DNA of 64,000 bases from Channa striata (Eukaryota > Chordata > Actinopteri > Anabantiformes > Channidae). This document shows, one piece after another, positions 1 through 13,600 of this stretch. The notes below the pieces were generated by a model. It searched no databases. It was not told the DNA's origin and saw only the letters and a list, made by a program, of their open reading frames with translations. A program made the translations under genes and the position numbers. The stretch is taken from the NCBI GenBank assembly GCA_033026295.1, contig CM065176.1, positions 8,411,945-8,475,944 of the forward strand, read 5' to 3'. Position 1 is the stretch's first letter, and each line of letters starts with the position of its first letter.

Positions 1-726
1 CCGTTTGTTAACAGTTTTATAATCTCAGGAGACAGAGTTGAAGATATAATCCTAATGGAATAATGATTATGTACTCCCGGTAATGTTATTTTTAAACTAC
101 GTGTGGTTATTTTTTGTGTCGATTTTTAGTTTTTATTTCAATATCTGCTATTGATATTCTGTCTACTGGTGGTCTTTCAATTGAGCTCTATGACTCTATA
201 AAAAAGTATTACTACTCACCTCTAAAGAAAAGGCCCCCTGACCCATCTAACCCCTGGGCCTGCTCGTTAATTGCAGATAAACTTGAGGCTAACATTTCTT
301 TTTAGCAAAGATTTGTTACAATCTGGAAATACAAGGTTTGAAAGAAATGTACATTATAACATAGAAGGTATAAACAAACATGCATTTATGCTCTAAGCAT
401 TTGTGGGCTCGACCTAAGAATGCTGCAATGACTCTTTAAATTGTCTCAAATTTCCCAACCCACCATATTTATAACTTCATATAAAACTGGCATATACAAA
501 GCAACTAATCACTATAGCTGTCAGATAAATGAGAAGTATTAGCATACACAAATAAGTACTGTAGCTCAAAACTGTACTGACAATATCTGAGCCCTGAAAT
601 ATATCCACCAAGTTAATCCTGCAGATTTGTTGTACCATCTGTCAGATCTGACTGTTGCTGAAGCACATACAAAATATCCCACTGGTATAATGACAACACT
701 TTGCAGTAAAGTGGACTTACAATATT
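1..726. other. Unassigned sequence downstream of agk
   Basis: AT-rich DNA with only short chance open frames. I recognise no exon, RNA gene or repeat family. It is either intergenic or part of a longer agk 3' UTR. Confidence 0.4.
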
Positions 727-984
727 TTTATTGAGCAAGTTTAAACATGATGGAAGCAGTAAACCAGTCAGCAAAGTCCATTTAATAGGACAATCTGTGC
801 ATCCGGAACTGGCTTTAAATGGATAGCCTTGGTCCTATTGTATACAACAGCTTGTAATCCAAAATGTTAAAATTACATATAACTGTACACATGTAGTACA
901 ACACACTTCTCAGTCAGCACTTGTTGTCCACTTAATACAGCTGCTGGAGCAGACATGTTTTGTTGGTTTCTCTCTGGTTTTATC
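727..984 (-). other. agk: agk 3' UTR with candidate polyadenylation signal
   Basis: The sequence between the agk stop codon (987-985) and an AATAAA on the minus strand (TTTATT at 727-732) is the likely 3' untranslated region of about 260 nt. The hexamer is seen directly. The cleavage position, expected 10-30 nt beyond it, is inferred. Confidence 0.5.
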
Positions 985-3900
985 TCACTGTGTCTGTGAG
1001 ATAAGCTGCTCTCTACGCTCTGCACTGATGAAGAAGCGTAGTTTCCGTGGCAACAGCCTCACCTCGACAGGCATGGCCTCATACTCCTCATTGTCAATGT
1101 TGTAGAAGCCACTGGTGCCCTGGGGGGTTAAATGTGACAGAAATTTAGAGAAATTTAGAAAGCAAAATGATATGTCCACAGGTCTGAGTTGCTTCAATGT
1201 GACACAATGAATAAGGATCAAATCATTTGACAATCTGACCTCTGGCAGCTCTAGTCGGCAAGCACTGGCCTCTAATTTTGCAGAGTTGTTAGTGAAAACA
1301 GTTGGATCCTCTTCTTTTTTATTGCTATAATAAATAATAATATGGACATTTTATGAGTTTCAATCACATAAACAGGAGAAATGTGTATTTGCTCAAAGCT
1401 GTTCTTAGTTTGCTGCAAACTATTACAAAACTGCTACTACAGACCCGATGGTGATGAACTCGCCCACAGTTAAGTTGTCAGGCTCTGTGCAGATCATCAG
1501 GGAGTCATTTAAACGCTGGAATTGAAAAAATATATAATAAAGAAATCACAAAGGACAATAAGCCCAATGTGTTTTATTGCTTATAGATAAAAATATAATT
1601 TTGAACTGACCCTCTCCACTGGGTTTTTATTGTGCGTTTGAATAAACAGCTCTATTGTTGACAGCTGCTTTTCCTCCCACCTTTCTGGCTCTTCCACCTT
1701 TGGAGGCTCTGGGAAAACACACAAAACACAAATATAAAAATATAACTTTGAAAACTTAGGGACTTTGGGGACTTATTTGGGATCATGTAGGCATGCTGCG
1801 ATCCAATTGGGAACACAATCAAACACACACCTTCAATAGGGGGGTTCCAGTAGTTTTTTAGTCTGCGGATGATGCGATAGAGCAGATTTGGTCTTGGGGG
1901 CTTCTGAAGGGGCAGGTCAGGGGGCCGAAGGCTGGGCGCCAAGTAGGACACTGAAATTTCCCGGACCAGGGGCCATTCCTAAAAGGTGACATTTTAAAAC
2001 AGCGTATGACTAAAACACGTCAGCATCTACAAAATTACCCAGGTCTTTGGCCAGAGGAAGACGGCAACAAATGAAATGCAACAGTAATCTAATGTTTGTT
2101 ATAGATAATTTAATGAGATAGTTTCAAAGTTTATATGAAGGACCTGATGTAGTTTGTGTAGACCCTTCAAAAAAAAAAATACAGCCTTACCTTTAAAGTT
2201 CTAAACCAATGAGCAGCATTTGTCTTCAGTGGTCCAAGGTACCAGTATCTATGTGCAAACATCGTGGTTATTTGGGCTTTTATATGGGGATCACATAATT
2301 TTAATTATTTTTACCCTAGGATAAAAATAAGTTAAATCAAATTCAATTCAATTAAATTCAAATCAACTTTACTTATATAGTGCCAATTCGCAACAACGTC
2401 ATCTCAAGGCACTTTACATAATAAAGTCAAGATAATATCAACTCTTACTTGCTGATTGTTGCAGCCACATCTCTAAACGCACCCCAACGCAGTCCCGTAA
2501 GAGCAAAGACTGGCTGCTCTTTCTCACCCTAGGAACATGCACATACATTTTAATCAGCTCATATAAAAAGTACATTTAGGCTTTATAGAGTAGGCAAAAC
2601 CCGTATCTCACTTTGATTTGTAGCACATCCAGAGGTACAGTGTCTCCCTTTAGAATGGACAGTGTTGCTGATGTGATGTCTCTGGAGAATAACAGGATGA
2701 GAAGAAAACAAGTTTATGTTAAATATATTAGGCAACCAATGTGTGTATTTACTCTGAGGAACTTCACCGACATAGATTTGATAACAGGATCGAGTGATAA
2801 TAGTGAACTATTAGTTCTATTAGCGACACATACTTACTTGACTTTGTTATCACTTAGGAGGTGAAGACTTGGACTTAGGGAATTGCGAGAGCCCAGTGGA
2901 ATAAACCCGATTGGTATATTACTGAATTTATCCTGCAGTCAAAACGCATTCATAAGTGAGATTATAACCAGAAGTCAGAGTTAGTTAATCAGCCACAAAC
3001 CAATGACACCTACGTGATCTGGCCTCCGCAGTAGGCCTGTGACGACCTCCTGCAGGGTGCCATCCCCCCCAGCCACAATCAGCATGTCTGTCTGTTCCAT
3101 AAGCTCCAACAGCTTTTTTGCCTGGCCTTCATAGTCCGTCTGTAGAGAAAAATGCAATGGATCAGTGGTTCTTATGGATTCCTTCTCAGTTTGTTTCCAA
3201 CTAAAACTGCTGATTACCTAGATCTGGTGTGTTTAGTCAATTAGAAGCTGGAAGATACCAATTCTGTTTGTCCTCCCCCACTCCACCCTCATCTAAGTTG
3301 ATCGATTGCACACACCTGATCCAGGTGATAAGCAATGGGTAGTATAGAGTTAGTTGATGCCAAAGATTGAAAACTACTGCTATAGAAAACCATGGTACAA
3401 CACAAAAGAACGTCTACTTAAGCCAAAAATGACTGACTGAGTCCAAGAGAAAAGTGAAATTCATACCTTTACTATTGTAATCTCTACACCAGCCAAGTGT
3501 AAAATAGGAGCAGCATTCTTTTCAAACAGGTTGTTAGCTTTCCTGGGGATGATTTAGACATAGAGTTGAAATGTCCAAAGATGAAAATAATTTCTGAAGC
3601 ACAGACTGTCAAGTGAGAGGTTTTAAGGTTTCTGCTTTCTTACCCTCTGCAAGCTGCAGGGTTTAGGATCACAGTTGCTTTCTTTAGGCGCTCCTGTGGA
3701 ACTATCTGTTGATGCCCAAATTCCTAATGATCATGATGAAAATTAGGTTTAGAAGGACAGAAGCAAAGCTGTAATGTGTAGGATGTCTTCAGTCCATAGT
3801 TTAGAAGCAGAAATTAGTGATATCTTACCCTGGCTACTAGACAAGCCTCTCTCCGCAGAACATTGTCACTAAAAGAGTATAAGACACAAATGTTAATAAT

Positions 3901-4067
3901 ACAAACGGCCCAGTGATCTCTCCAATTCGTGTAAATACTGTAACTTGAGATACCCACCAGTGTTTACCGTACAGCCAGTACCCCCCATAGGACAAAACGC
4001 AGACAGCAAATGTGGACTTCTTCCAGTGGTTCCGAAGAGTCCGAAACACTTTCACCACCCGAGCCAT
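985..4067 (-). CDS. agk: Acylglycerol kinase, mitochondrial (14 coding exons, complete)
   Basis: Lipid kinase that phosphorylates monoacylglycerol and diacylglycerol to lysophosphatidic and phosphatidic acid; in vertebrates it is also a subunit of the mitochondrial TIM22 inner-membrane import complex. Coding exons in transcript order: 4067-3958, 3868-3829, 3723-3644, 3542-3467, 3139-3014, 2932-2838, 2681-2612, 2528-2449, 2248-2191, 1978-1831, 1708-1611, 1515-1445, 1324-1240, 1119-985. All have GT donors and AG acceptors and all phases agree. The sum is 1,272 nt, or 423 residues plus stop; human AGK, as I recall it, has 422. The start (MARVVKVFRTLRNHWKKS) aligns with the vertebrate N-terminus. 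A short hydrophobic stretch (about residues 19-32) follows basic residues, as expected for the mitochondrial anchor. The diacylglycerol-kinase catalytic motif GGDGT is at residues 126-130. The C-terminal block EEYEAMPVEV is strongly conserved. It is head to head with nup205. No broken exon was seen, and identification is firm. Confidence 0.97.
2336..2435. repeat. Teleost interspersed repeat fragment in agk intron 8
   Basis: A run of CAATTCAATTAAATTC-type repeats is followed by a TTTACTTATATAGTGCC box and a CATCTCAAGGCACTTTACAT box. This order of boxes is very common in fish genomes as an interspersed repeat. The family name is uncertain without a Repbase comparison. The repeat ends about 14 nt from the donor of agk exon 8 (2449/2448). 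Confidence 0.65.
3163..3379. mobile_element. Degenerate hAT-like non-autonomous element in agk intron 4
   Basis: One end begins CAGTGGTTCTTA and the other ends GATTGAAAACTACTG, an imperfect terminal inverted repeat of the CAGTGGTTCTCAA type typical of hAT (Charlie-like) non-autonomous elements. The interior contains AATTAGAAGCTGGAAGATACC and CACACACCTGATCCAGG-like segments that recur in the copy at 38835-39040. There is no coding capacity. It lies 22 nt from the acceptor of agk exon 5. Confidence 0.6.
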
Positions 4068-4640
4068 GATTCTGATTAAATGCTATTAACTCTTTACTTC
4101 AATGAGGTGCTACGTTTGTATTTTTTCCCATCACAGCGGTCACAATTCGACATCTGTCAGACTAGCATGGAGGTTTTGGTGTAACTTGAAAACAGCACGG
4201 ACCGAAACAACCCACGGCGGAACCCATAATTGTTCCGCGTTTGTAGTTTAAATTATTTTCCGGCAAAACGCGGTTACTGTTTTATCAAATTGTAGTTGAT
4301 AATTCAATTTAAAACAGACGGGTTTTTTTAAAATATCAACTAAACCGAAAATACATAATGGCCATTTGAATACTTCTGGAATTATTCTGGACAGGAAAAC
4401 TACAATCCCCACGGAGCTAGAGGGCACAAGCGGTTCGAGGACCTCGCCTGAATAAATGTCACAAATCACGGAAATGTGTTAAGTATGCAATTCACTCTAA
4501 TTGTCAAGTATATATGTACAATTAGAATTTGCTAGTTTTTGTCGGGAAATTGTAATCAACGCGTGTTTGCACAAATTAGAATTTTAAATTTTACACCGGC
4601 AGAAACTGCAGAAACTTGTGTCCAGTTTTCCAAGAGTATC
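4068..4640. promoter_or_regulatory. Head-to-head promoter of agk and nup205
   Basis: The 573 bp between the two start codons must contain both 5' UTRs and promoters, because the genes are divergent. I see no TATA box at a convincing position. ACTACAATCCCC at 4399-4410 resembles the ACTACAATTCCC element bound by ZNF143/Staf, which is enriched in vertebrate bidirectional promoters. A perfect 7-bp inverted repeat (GCGGAAC at 4217-4223, GTTCCGC at 4232-4238) flanks CCATAATT. Shared regulation of the two genes is inference from spacing. Confidence 0.65.
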
Positions 4641-7600
4641 ATGGCGGCGCAGATGGCGGTAAATTCAGGTATGAACTATAAATCTTTCATTAAGTTAATT
4701 AAGTATTGTCTTTCCCCCAAATATAACTGTTTGTTATTATATTACAGATAAGTACACAAATGCCTTTATTGTAGCGGCAGTTTGGTTCCCTGTTAAGTGT
4801 TTTGACCACATGGTGCTGGATCAATCCGGATTCGGGCTGCTATGCTAACTGTTAGCCTGCCAGTAAACGTTGATGTTGATTAAGCACTGACAAGATTGAA
4901 ACACACGTTTAACGCTACTCACAATTATTTTTAACATTTAAACTTAAACTCAAGCCATACAAGTAGAATCACTTCTCTGACTCCACAGCCGTAAATGCAT
5001 GACTGTTAGTGTACGTACGTGGAAATGTAACTGAAACTTACTGGGAACAAACAAGAGGTGTTTTGCATCGTTTCGTACTATACTGGAACGGTATTGGGTT
5101 TGTTGTGCTGTGCTACGCCTAACAACAGTTCATCTCTAGGTTGAAAATGTCCTATTAATTAAGTGGGTCTGGTTTGTTATAACGTTACTTGTGTCAGTGC
5201 CGGCTGTTTACATGTGGGACTGATTTCGCTTTAAGACAGGAAGTCCTCCTACAGGCTTCGAAACTACAATGCTGCTTTTCCTGAAGGAAAATGCGTGTGA
5301 TTACTGAAAGCTAGCAGCTGTTTGCAGCCTTTGCTGGAGTGAGATTGGAAGCTCTAAAGGCTTTGCCGCTGTAAGATTTCAAAAATGCAATTTTTTAATT
5401 AAAACCACTGCTAAAAAAAACAAAAACATTTTTGACAACTACAGTTTTCCAACTCTACAGTTTTCCAACCCTCACAACTAGTTGAGTAAAGCTGAGATTG
5501 GAAGACCGGAAGAAAAAGTCTCCCATAGACCTTCATTCAAAAATAAAAATTAATAAAAATATTTATATTGCTTTCAGTGATTACATCAATTATTGTAAGT
5601 TAGTTATAAGCACACAAAGTACACGGCCACCTCTCCTTATATGCTTAAAATGGTAGAGTTGGAACCATTTTCTAGCTTTAAGCGTTTAGAAGCAGTAGCG
5701 TGCTCTAAAACATAAAGAAGAAGATTAATAATAAAATAAATACTGAAAACTATCCTCAGTGACACTAATGAATAGACTGTGCAATTTAATAAAGGGCCTG
5801 AATGTACATAATTTCTTTAAGTAAATTAAAATTTTAAGTAAATTGTAATTTTTGATTATTAACGCTAACTCCACATTTATTGATTTAAAGTTTTTTTTTT
5901 TATCAGGCTGTATTAAACTTTTTTGTATTTATGCTCTAGGCAGCATAATTGTGGAGTGGTTAGTCCTGTCACCCTACAGCTAAAAGATGCCTGGTTTAGT
6001 CTACCAGCTAGGTGGAGTTTGCATGTTTTCCCAATACTTGCGTGGGTTTCTTCCGGGAAACCGCTCACAGTCCAAAGACATTAATGTTACGTTCATTGGT
6101 GAATCTAAATATTTATGTTTGTGTCTCTGTGTTGACCCTGTCATGCCATTGTCATATATGGGATAGATGCCAATTCTAAGTACGGATATAAGAAACTATC
6201 ACTGGATTACTATCTCCAGTAATCATTTCTGTGCATGCATATACAATGAAAAATTGATCATTTAAAAGTAATGTTTGCACCTAGGAGCCAGTCTGTGGGG
6301 GCCGCTGAAGGAGCTGTGGGAGACAGTAGAAGGGGCTGTGTTGAGGAGACAGCCAGAGAGTGTCCACCTCCTTGATCTGCAGCTGAAGAAACACAAACCA
6401 CATTTTCTCTCACTCTTTAAGAACCCGGTGAGAGAAGCATATCTTTTAGCATATCAATGTCATTTCAAATGTAACTGTTACAATTAGGGATGTCAAAACT
6501 AGTTGATTTTTTTTTTTACTTTGTACCAATATCACTGAATTTACATATTTATCCATTATTATTTGTGTTTTAATTTCAATACCAAGTCCAAAAGGGAACA
6601 AATCTAAAGAATGACTTTCAACATAAATGGTTTTACTTCATTCTAGCAACAAGAGCATGACAGAACCTTCAAGTCACAACAGCTGTATCATTTCATACTT
6701 TCTTTGCCTGAGATGTGTGTAATTAATATCTATCTCTCCTGCTCAATTGGAGACATTTTCTAGTGCCTAATATGGTCCTTTGTGTATTATTTGAATTATG
6801 GTATTGACTTGGTACTAAAGTGGTTGGTTCTCGTGACATCCCAAGTAGCAATACTATTATGTGTAGGTTACAACTTCTTTGATGTAGACAGCAAATTTGG
6901 GATATGCATTATGTGCTTTGACTGTAATATCAGTAATGTCTGGTTACCTTATTTTCAGCCAAAGAGTGCTGAACAGAGAGAGAAGGTTCGTAAGGCCAGC
7001 ACAGAAGGCATTGCCATTCAAGGTCAACAGGGATCAAGACTCCTTCCAGAGCAGCTTCTGACAGAGGCCTTCATCCTAAGTGATTTGTTTGATATTGGAG
7101 AGTTGGCAGCTTTAGAGCTTCTTTTGGCAGGTAAAGTGGACATAGAAAGAAGAAATTTGTGAGCAATTTTGTATTTAATTTAGTATTTAGTCCTTTTGGG
7201 AATTTGCAACTATAATTTTACCAATGCGTCATGAATTCTGCACAACCTTGCAATTTAAACACCATAAAGACATTACAGCATGCATCACAATGTTTTTTTT
7301 TCTTTTTTTGGTGGGGGGAGAAAACCTATCATGAAATCAAGCATTTAGGGGGCAGAAATCACAAAAAGGGACCGTGAAATCGTGGAGGGGTTACGAAGTC
7401 AATACTCGGATTAGCTTACAGTAGCTATTTTGATTTAGTTTTGCTGTTACAAAAAGTGTGATTCAGATAAAGTTTTGCTTAATTTCTAGTAATACTCACA
7501 TTATCATTTCGCACAATTTTATTTATACTTCAGGCGAGCACCAGCAGCCCCACTTTCAAGGCCTGACACGAGGATTAGTAGCTGTGCTGCTCTACTGGGA

Positions 7601-10600
7601 TGGAAAGCTTTGTGTAGCCAACTCTTTGCGCACACTCATCCAGTCACGCCATGGCAAGACCTTCACCTTGGATCTCAGGTAAAAATTGCACATTCTCAGC
7701 TCTAAAAGGTTGATGCTAAGATGTTATTGTCTGGTTAAAAACTCTTTTGTTAATTTTTTTTTCTTCATGTGTTCTGTTTGTTTTTTCACTCAGTGGAGAA
7801 CTGGTGGCTTTGACAACACGTTTTACAGATGAACTGATGAGCCAAGGTCTGACCAAACGTATCTTAACCTTGGTCTCGGAGATTAATGTGACGCGTGAGT
7901 TTGAACGGCTGCAGAAGGAACGTGGCCTGGGTAATGAAAAGCACAGGAAGGAGGTGGGAGCAAGTCATTTGTTACTTTGCAACTAAAATTTATCTTGACA
8001 TTAGATTTGTTTTCAGTTTCACTGGACTACTACAGTGTCAGTAGCTTTCTAGTTGAAACTCAATTACAAATATGGAGTGTACTGAGAGGAATATTGACAG
8101 ATTTTACCTCCTTTTTTTAACTCAGGTCTCTGACCTCATCAAAGATTGCCGACAGGCACTGGCAGACAGCTTGTTTTCATGGACCTGCCAGTCACCTTTA
8201 ACTAAAGATGATACCCTGGCTCTCATTGGTCATCTGGAGACGGTGACAGCTCAAGCTGATGGCTCATTAGACAGTGTGAGCATGGCTCTGGTCATGGCAC
8301 TGCTCTACTGCTTAGATGTCAGCTTTATAGAGCAGGGGACTGAAGATAGAGAGGGTGAGAACATGTTGCATACCTATGTCAGTATTTTTCAGGTTCACTT
8401 TAAGTTACAAATTCAACAATCTAAGCACGTATATGAGTTAGTTTTAGTGTTTTGATTTTACATGTAGTAAAAAGTTGTATCTATATGCCTGCAGATCTTC
8501 TCCAGGTGCTGCCGTTGCTCACAGAGAGGCAGTATGTATCTGCAGTGCACAGTCGTCTGATGGACGGCCAGCCATGGAAGCTTCAGGGCCTGCAGGCTGT
8601 GTGTCGGCTGGCCTGGGCTCTGTCACTGAGGGTCCTTTCCCAGCTACCTCAGGGATCTGGTAAGACATGTTTCTCGGAATGCAATAAAATTGTCTTCAAC
8701 CTGTTTGAGGAAAACCTTAGCTGAAAGAGTTATCAAAGATGGCAGCGATTTCAGTGTTGTGTGTGTGTATGTGTGTACAGCCCTGGTTGAGTTCACTGAG
8801 GCAGATGAGGCTCTGGCTGACCAGGCTATACTCGGAGATGTCTTCCTGTTTATGAAGGAGGGCCTGCTGGCATGTGAGAGTTTCACGCAGGAAGAGTTTT
8901 ACATCCGCCGCGTTCATTCGCTTATTACAGACTTCCTGGCACTCATGCCAATGAAGGTGAGAGAAGCGATAGGTGCCAATGTTCAAGGTTTTCACTAGAT
9001 TAACATATGTATTGCAATGGAATATCTGGGATAATTTCAGCCTATCAATAATAGATGTTGTTGCATGTACTTTCAGGTGAAGCAGCTGCGGAACCGTGCT
9101 GATGAGGATGCTCGTCTGGTGCACATGTCTCTACAGATGGATAGTGAGCTTCCATCATCACTACGCAAGGACTTAGACCACCTCATGATCCTTGTTAGTG
9201 AATTTTATAAACCCATGCACTTTTACAAACAACAATAAGAAATTAGTTTATAACATTAACTAACTGGCAGAGTAGCAGCACTCTGTGGGCTAGAACCAAG
9301 AACCACTTTTGCCAGGGGTGGTATTATTGCCAACAAAATTTACAAAGACTTAATTATATAAGAAAAAATATTTTGTGCATTTGTGTAACTGCAATGTGAT
9401 CGTTACGTAGTTGGTTGTAGTTAGCTAGCTAAAACCTAAGGTTAACAAAGGTTAATTTTAACATTGCATGTTCAGTGCTTTTAAGAACCAATGTGTAAGG
9501 AAATTATAGTTTGTATTGAATGTAATCACTCTGCATAGCATTCACAAATGGCCACACAATTGATTTTGACCAGTTTTTTTTGAATGCCAATGGAGGCTCA
9601 TAAGGCCAGGAGCAAAATTTGCAAAGATACACCAGCACTATTATCTAGTTTGTGTTAATTGGAGAAGGAGTTGATGTATTAGTGTCTGCTTTGTCTTCGC
9701 AGATAGGAGAGTTTTACAGTAAGGACACATTTGGGCTGGAGCTGGGTCTTGAGTTCTGGTGTCCCACAGAGTCTCTTCAACACACGTCCTTGCAGGGATC
9801 CTATCTGGGAATGGCACTGCAAAGGCCTCCACATAAACAAGTATGGACCATATTTTCTGCATTCATGTCATAAATTCCCAAACAGTGAAGCTGGGTCAGT
9901 CTTTTCCAGCTATTTCCTAACTTTTTCTTATTCTAATTCTCCTTTACTGTGATGCAGGTGGTTTTGTCCAAGTTTGTGCGTCAGATGGGAGATCTTCTGC
10001 CCTCCACTCTGTATATCTCTTATCTTCGTATGCTAAAAGGTCTTGCCAGTGGCCCTCAGTGTGCCCACTACTGCTTCAGCCTGCTTAAAACCAATGGAGC
10101 CACACACAGTAAGAGCAAATTGTTTTCACAGCTTAAGCACCTTCTGGAATACATTTGTACATTTTGGCCTTTATGGATGAGCCATTAATCTGATTCTTTG
10201 GTGATCTTGAAATTTTGACAGTAGAATAGTGACCATTGTTTTTATCTTTGAATATGTATATCTAGAAACATTCAAATCAAAATTAAATTACTGGTAACCA
10301 CACTGGAAAGCTTGTCATTTCATTTTAACACACGCCATACTGAAAGCCACCTAACATTAAGTGTTTGTATGCAGGTGACAACATTCAGGGAGTTTCAGGC
10401 AGCCCTGTGTCATGGGAACATTTCTTTCATTCACTCATGCTCTACCATGAGAACCTGCGAAGAGATCTTCCAAATCCAGATGCTGCACACTACCGCCACC
10501 CACCACTAAGGGGAATCACCCAAAGGGAAATGGACGGACTGACTTCATTTTTGCAGTTACTCACCACCATTATTACATGGGTATGCAGCAACATTCCTAG

Positions 10601-13600
10601 GAATATTGAGTTATGTGCTCATTGTTTGTGTGATAAATTTGCATGAAAGAAACTCTTTTAATATCAAACTAGTTGAGGTTGTTTTTATTTTACGGAAGTG
10701 GGGTTTTTCTTTTTTTTTTTCCTCAAGAGTGAAAATGCTCGTCTGGCGTTGTGCGAGCATCCCCAGTGGACTCCAGTTGTGGTGATGTTAGGGTTGCTGC
10801 AGTGCAGTGTTCCTCCTGTGCTGAAGGCTGAGCTCCTGCACTGCTTGGCAGCATTTGGAAGGTCACCGGAGATTGCTGCTTCACTCTGGCAGTCGCTGGA
10901 GTACACACAGGTTAGACTTTCATAATGACTACAGCTGCTGTTTTGCATTTGTCAAAAACCTGACATATTACCGTGACCTGCGTGATATCAGGAAAATCTG
11001 CAATGTGTGATGATAACGTTGATCCCAATAATTCCAAATAGAAGAAATATGATGATGAATATCACTCGTCAATACATTGCTAACTTTAAGTCACAAGACT
11101 CTTTTTACATTTGAATGCTTTATGGTCACATATGAGACAATGTAATAGATCAAATGTTTGCATGTGGAGTATGAAGTAGAGATGTACCAATAGTGATACC
11201 AGTAACTGGTCCATTGCTGCCCTTGTATACTCTTGTGTAAAACCACACCACTGGTCATTAACCCCACGTTGTAGAGCAGGGTAGGTAGAGTTGAAAAAAT
11301 ATTATTTAATAATAATATTGCTTACTGTAACTGATTTGGTTTTTGTTGTTTTTAAATTATTTTTGTGTCAGATCTCCTAAATCTTTGTAACATGTTTTTC
11401 TACCAGATTCTTCAGACTGTCCGAGCCCCCGGACAGAGACAGGCAGCTGGAATTGAGGTAAGTTGTCATGGATTGTAAGTTGTCTTGTCTTCCCTTATTC
11501 CACCCTGTCAGCTCTAAGGCAAACACAATGATTTATTAGTTGGTATAATAGACAGAGGTGAGTTTGCATGCAACAAGAAAATTAATTGTCACCCTTTGGG
11601 CATTAGTTTAATTGGATTTTTAAGACAAAAACATCATTTTATGTTACAAAATAATATCGACATAACAAGAGTACGTTTGCAAGATCATGTCGATTGGGTT
11701 AAGTGAGTTGTAAGTTAGACACAAAAAATTTACTTTAACCAGTCTTGTTTAAAAGTTCTGTAATTTTATGAATTTTGGACTGTTGAGATGGACGTTTAGG
11801 TGTTAAACTATCTGATGTTCTCCCAACTTGCAGGTGGAGCTGAATGAGATCGAGTCGAGCTGTGAGGAGTATCCTCTGACACGAAGCTTCTGCCACCTGA
11901 TCAGCACATTGGTTGAGAGCAACCTGCCCATTAATTTGGGTGCAGGGCTACGTGTGCCAGGCTTACAGCCCTACCTGAACTTCTTGCGTGACTCTGTGTT
12001 CCTCCCCTTCCCGACCAGAGCATATCGCCGTCCTGCTGAGAAGGTATATTGCTGTCTAGTGCTGTCTTGTTTTTACAAGGAGAGCAGGAGACTTGGCTGC
12101 AACATCTGTGCTCTTTGAAATACACGTGCCACTCCTCATTTTTATTTAGCCCCTTTTCTTTGCTATCTCTCAGTGGGAGGTTGCTGACTCTGTTTTGGAA
12201 GTGTTCCACAAGCTGCTGCGGGACTATGAACCCCAGCCCTCAGACTTTGTCCCGGAGATGGTGGAGTTGCAGGGCGAGCAGGTCTCAGCCCACAAGCCCC
12301 CCGGCCACAGCATTATGTTTCATCTGCTCAACGACTCACCCATGTTGGCGCTCTGTCTCAGTCTGCTGGAGGAGGGTGTACGCCAGCTGGACACCTATGC
12401 ACCTTTTGCTGGTGAGAGAACTGCTGCTATTAGAGGAAGAATCATTGCTTGTGTGTCAGTGTGTTGGTTCTAAAAACACATTGGATTACTTCCTCTCCCA
12501 CATAGGCAAGAAGCACTTGGAGTCTGCAGTGCTGCACTGCCTCTGCCTGCTGGACCTGGCTCTGCAGAAAGAGGTGGTTTTCATGGATCTCCTCAGGGAG
12601 AGCCAGGCCTCCTTGCTGGTTTCCCCCTTAGAGCAGCTCCTCCAGGGGGTCAGCCCTCAAACCCGAAGAGCAGATCACATTGTCAATATAGCCAGGTAAG
12701 AATTTCCAGGGATAGCACAAACTGGTGTTGGGATTTTTGTTAAGTCAGTTCTTATGTATTACATTTACTTAATCCTAATCTGTTCCTTCTTTGTTAATTA
12801 GAATTGAAATTTTAAACCACACCAGGAGCCTTTGTAAATGTTATGTCAACTAATACATTTTTTTAAAGGGCTTGTGGTCATGGAATAGGTGTAACTAAAT
12901 TGGAAACTGTATTTACCTTGGCAGGTATCTCTACCACAGCAGCTCCAACCCAGAAGCTGCTTTCCAAAGTGCCAAGATCTTGCGACGTATTGCAACCTAC
13001 CCCAACATTCAGATTAGGCTGGTGGGAGATTTCACACATGACCAGGTATATGCTGATCGGGTTTTTTAATTTTTAAATACATAGTACATTTACCACAAAG
13101 CTAAATCATAATCCACAAGCTGGCTTTTCATTTACACTCATTAAGTAAACTACATGTAAAAAATACTGTTTTTAAAAGTTCAAGTTCAGTTATCTATATT
13201 TCTACATTGTATCATAGTGTAATGCACATATTGAAATCCAAATGCCTTAGGAGAAATAATAAAACATAGCATAGGTACGTAAGTGACTACAACTGTTGAG
13301 ATATGTTGAAACTTGACTTTGGTTATGTGTGTGTTTCTCAGGCTGTGAGTGACAAGCTGATGGCTGGCTTTGTGGAGTGTTTGGACAATGAAGAGGCAGA
13401 GGAGGGAACTGAAAAAGGGGATGGTGAGAAAGACATTTGTTATTTGTTCCTGGATATATTTGACTTAATTCCTGTTGTTTCAGTGGTGTGAAAGCTAAGC
13501 ATGTGCTTCAACAATATCATGTTGAACCTCACTTTCTTTGTAACTGTTCATTTCTAGACTCTGACTCTCAAAAGAAGGTGTCAAGAATCCAACATGAAAC

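Noticed and set aside
114..305. 63-codon open frame at the left edge
   Set aside because: No conserved features, and no neighbouring splice sites that join it to a gene.
12049..12699. 216-codon open frame on the plus strand within nup205
   Set aside because: It crosses two nup205 exons and the introns; only its last third is in the true frame of exon 17.
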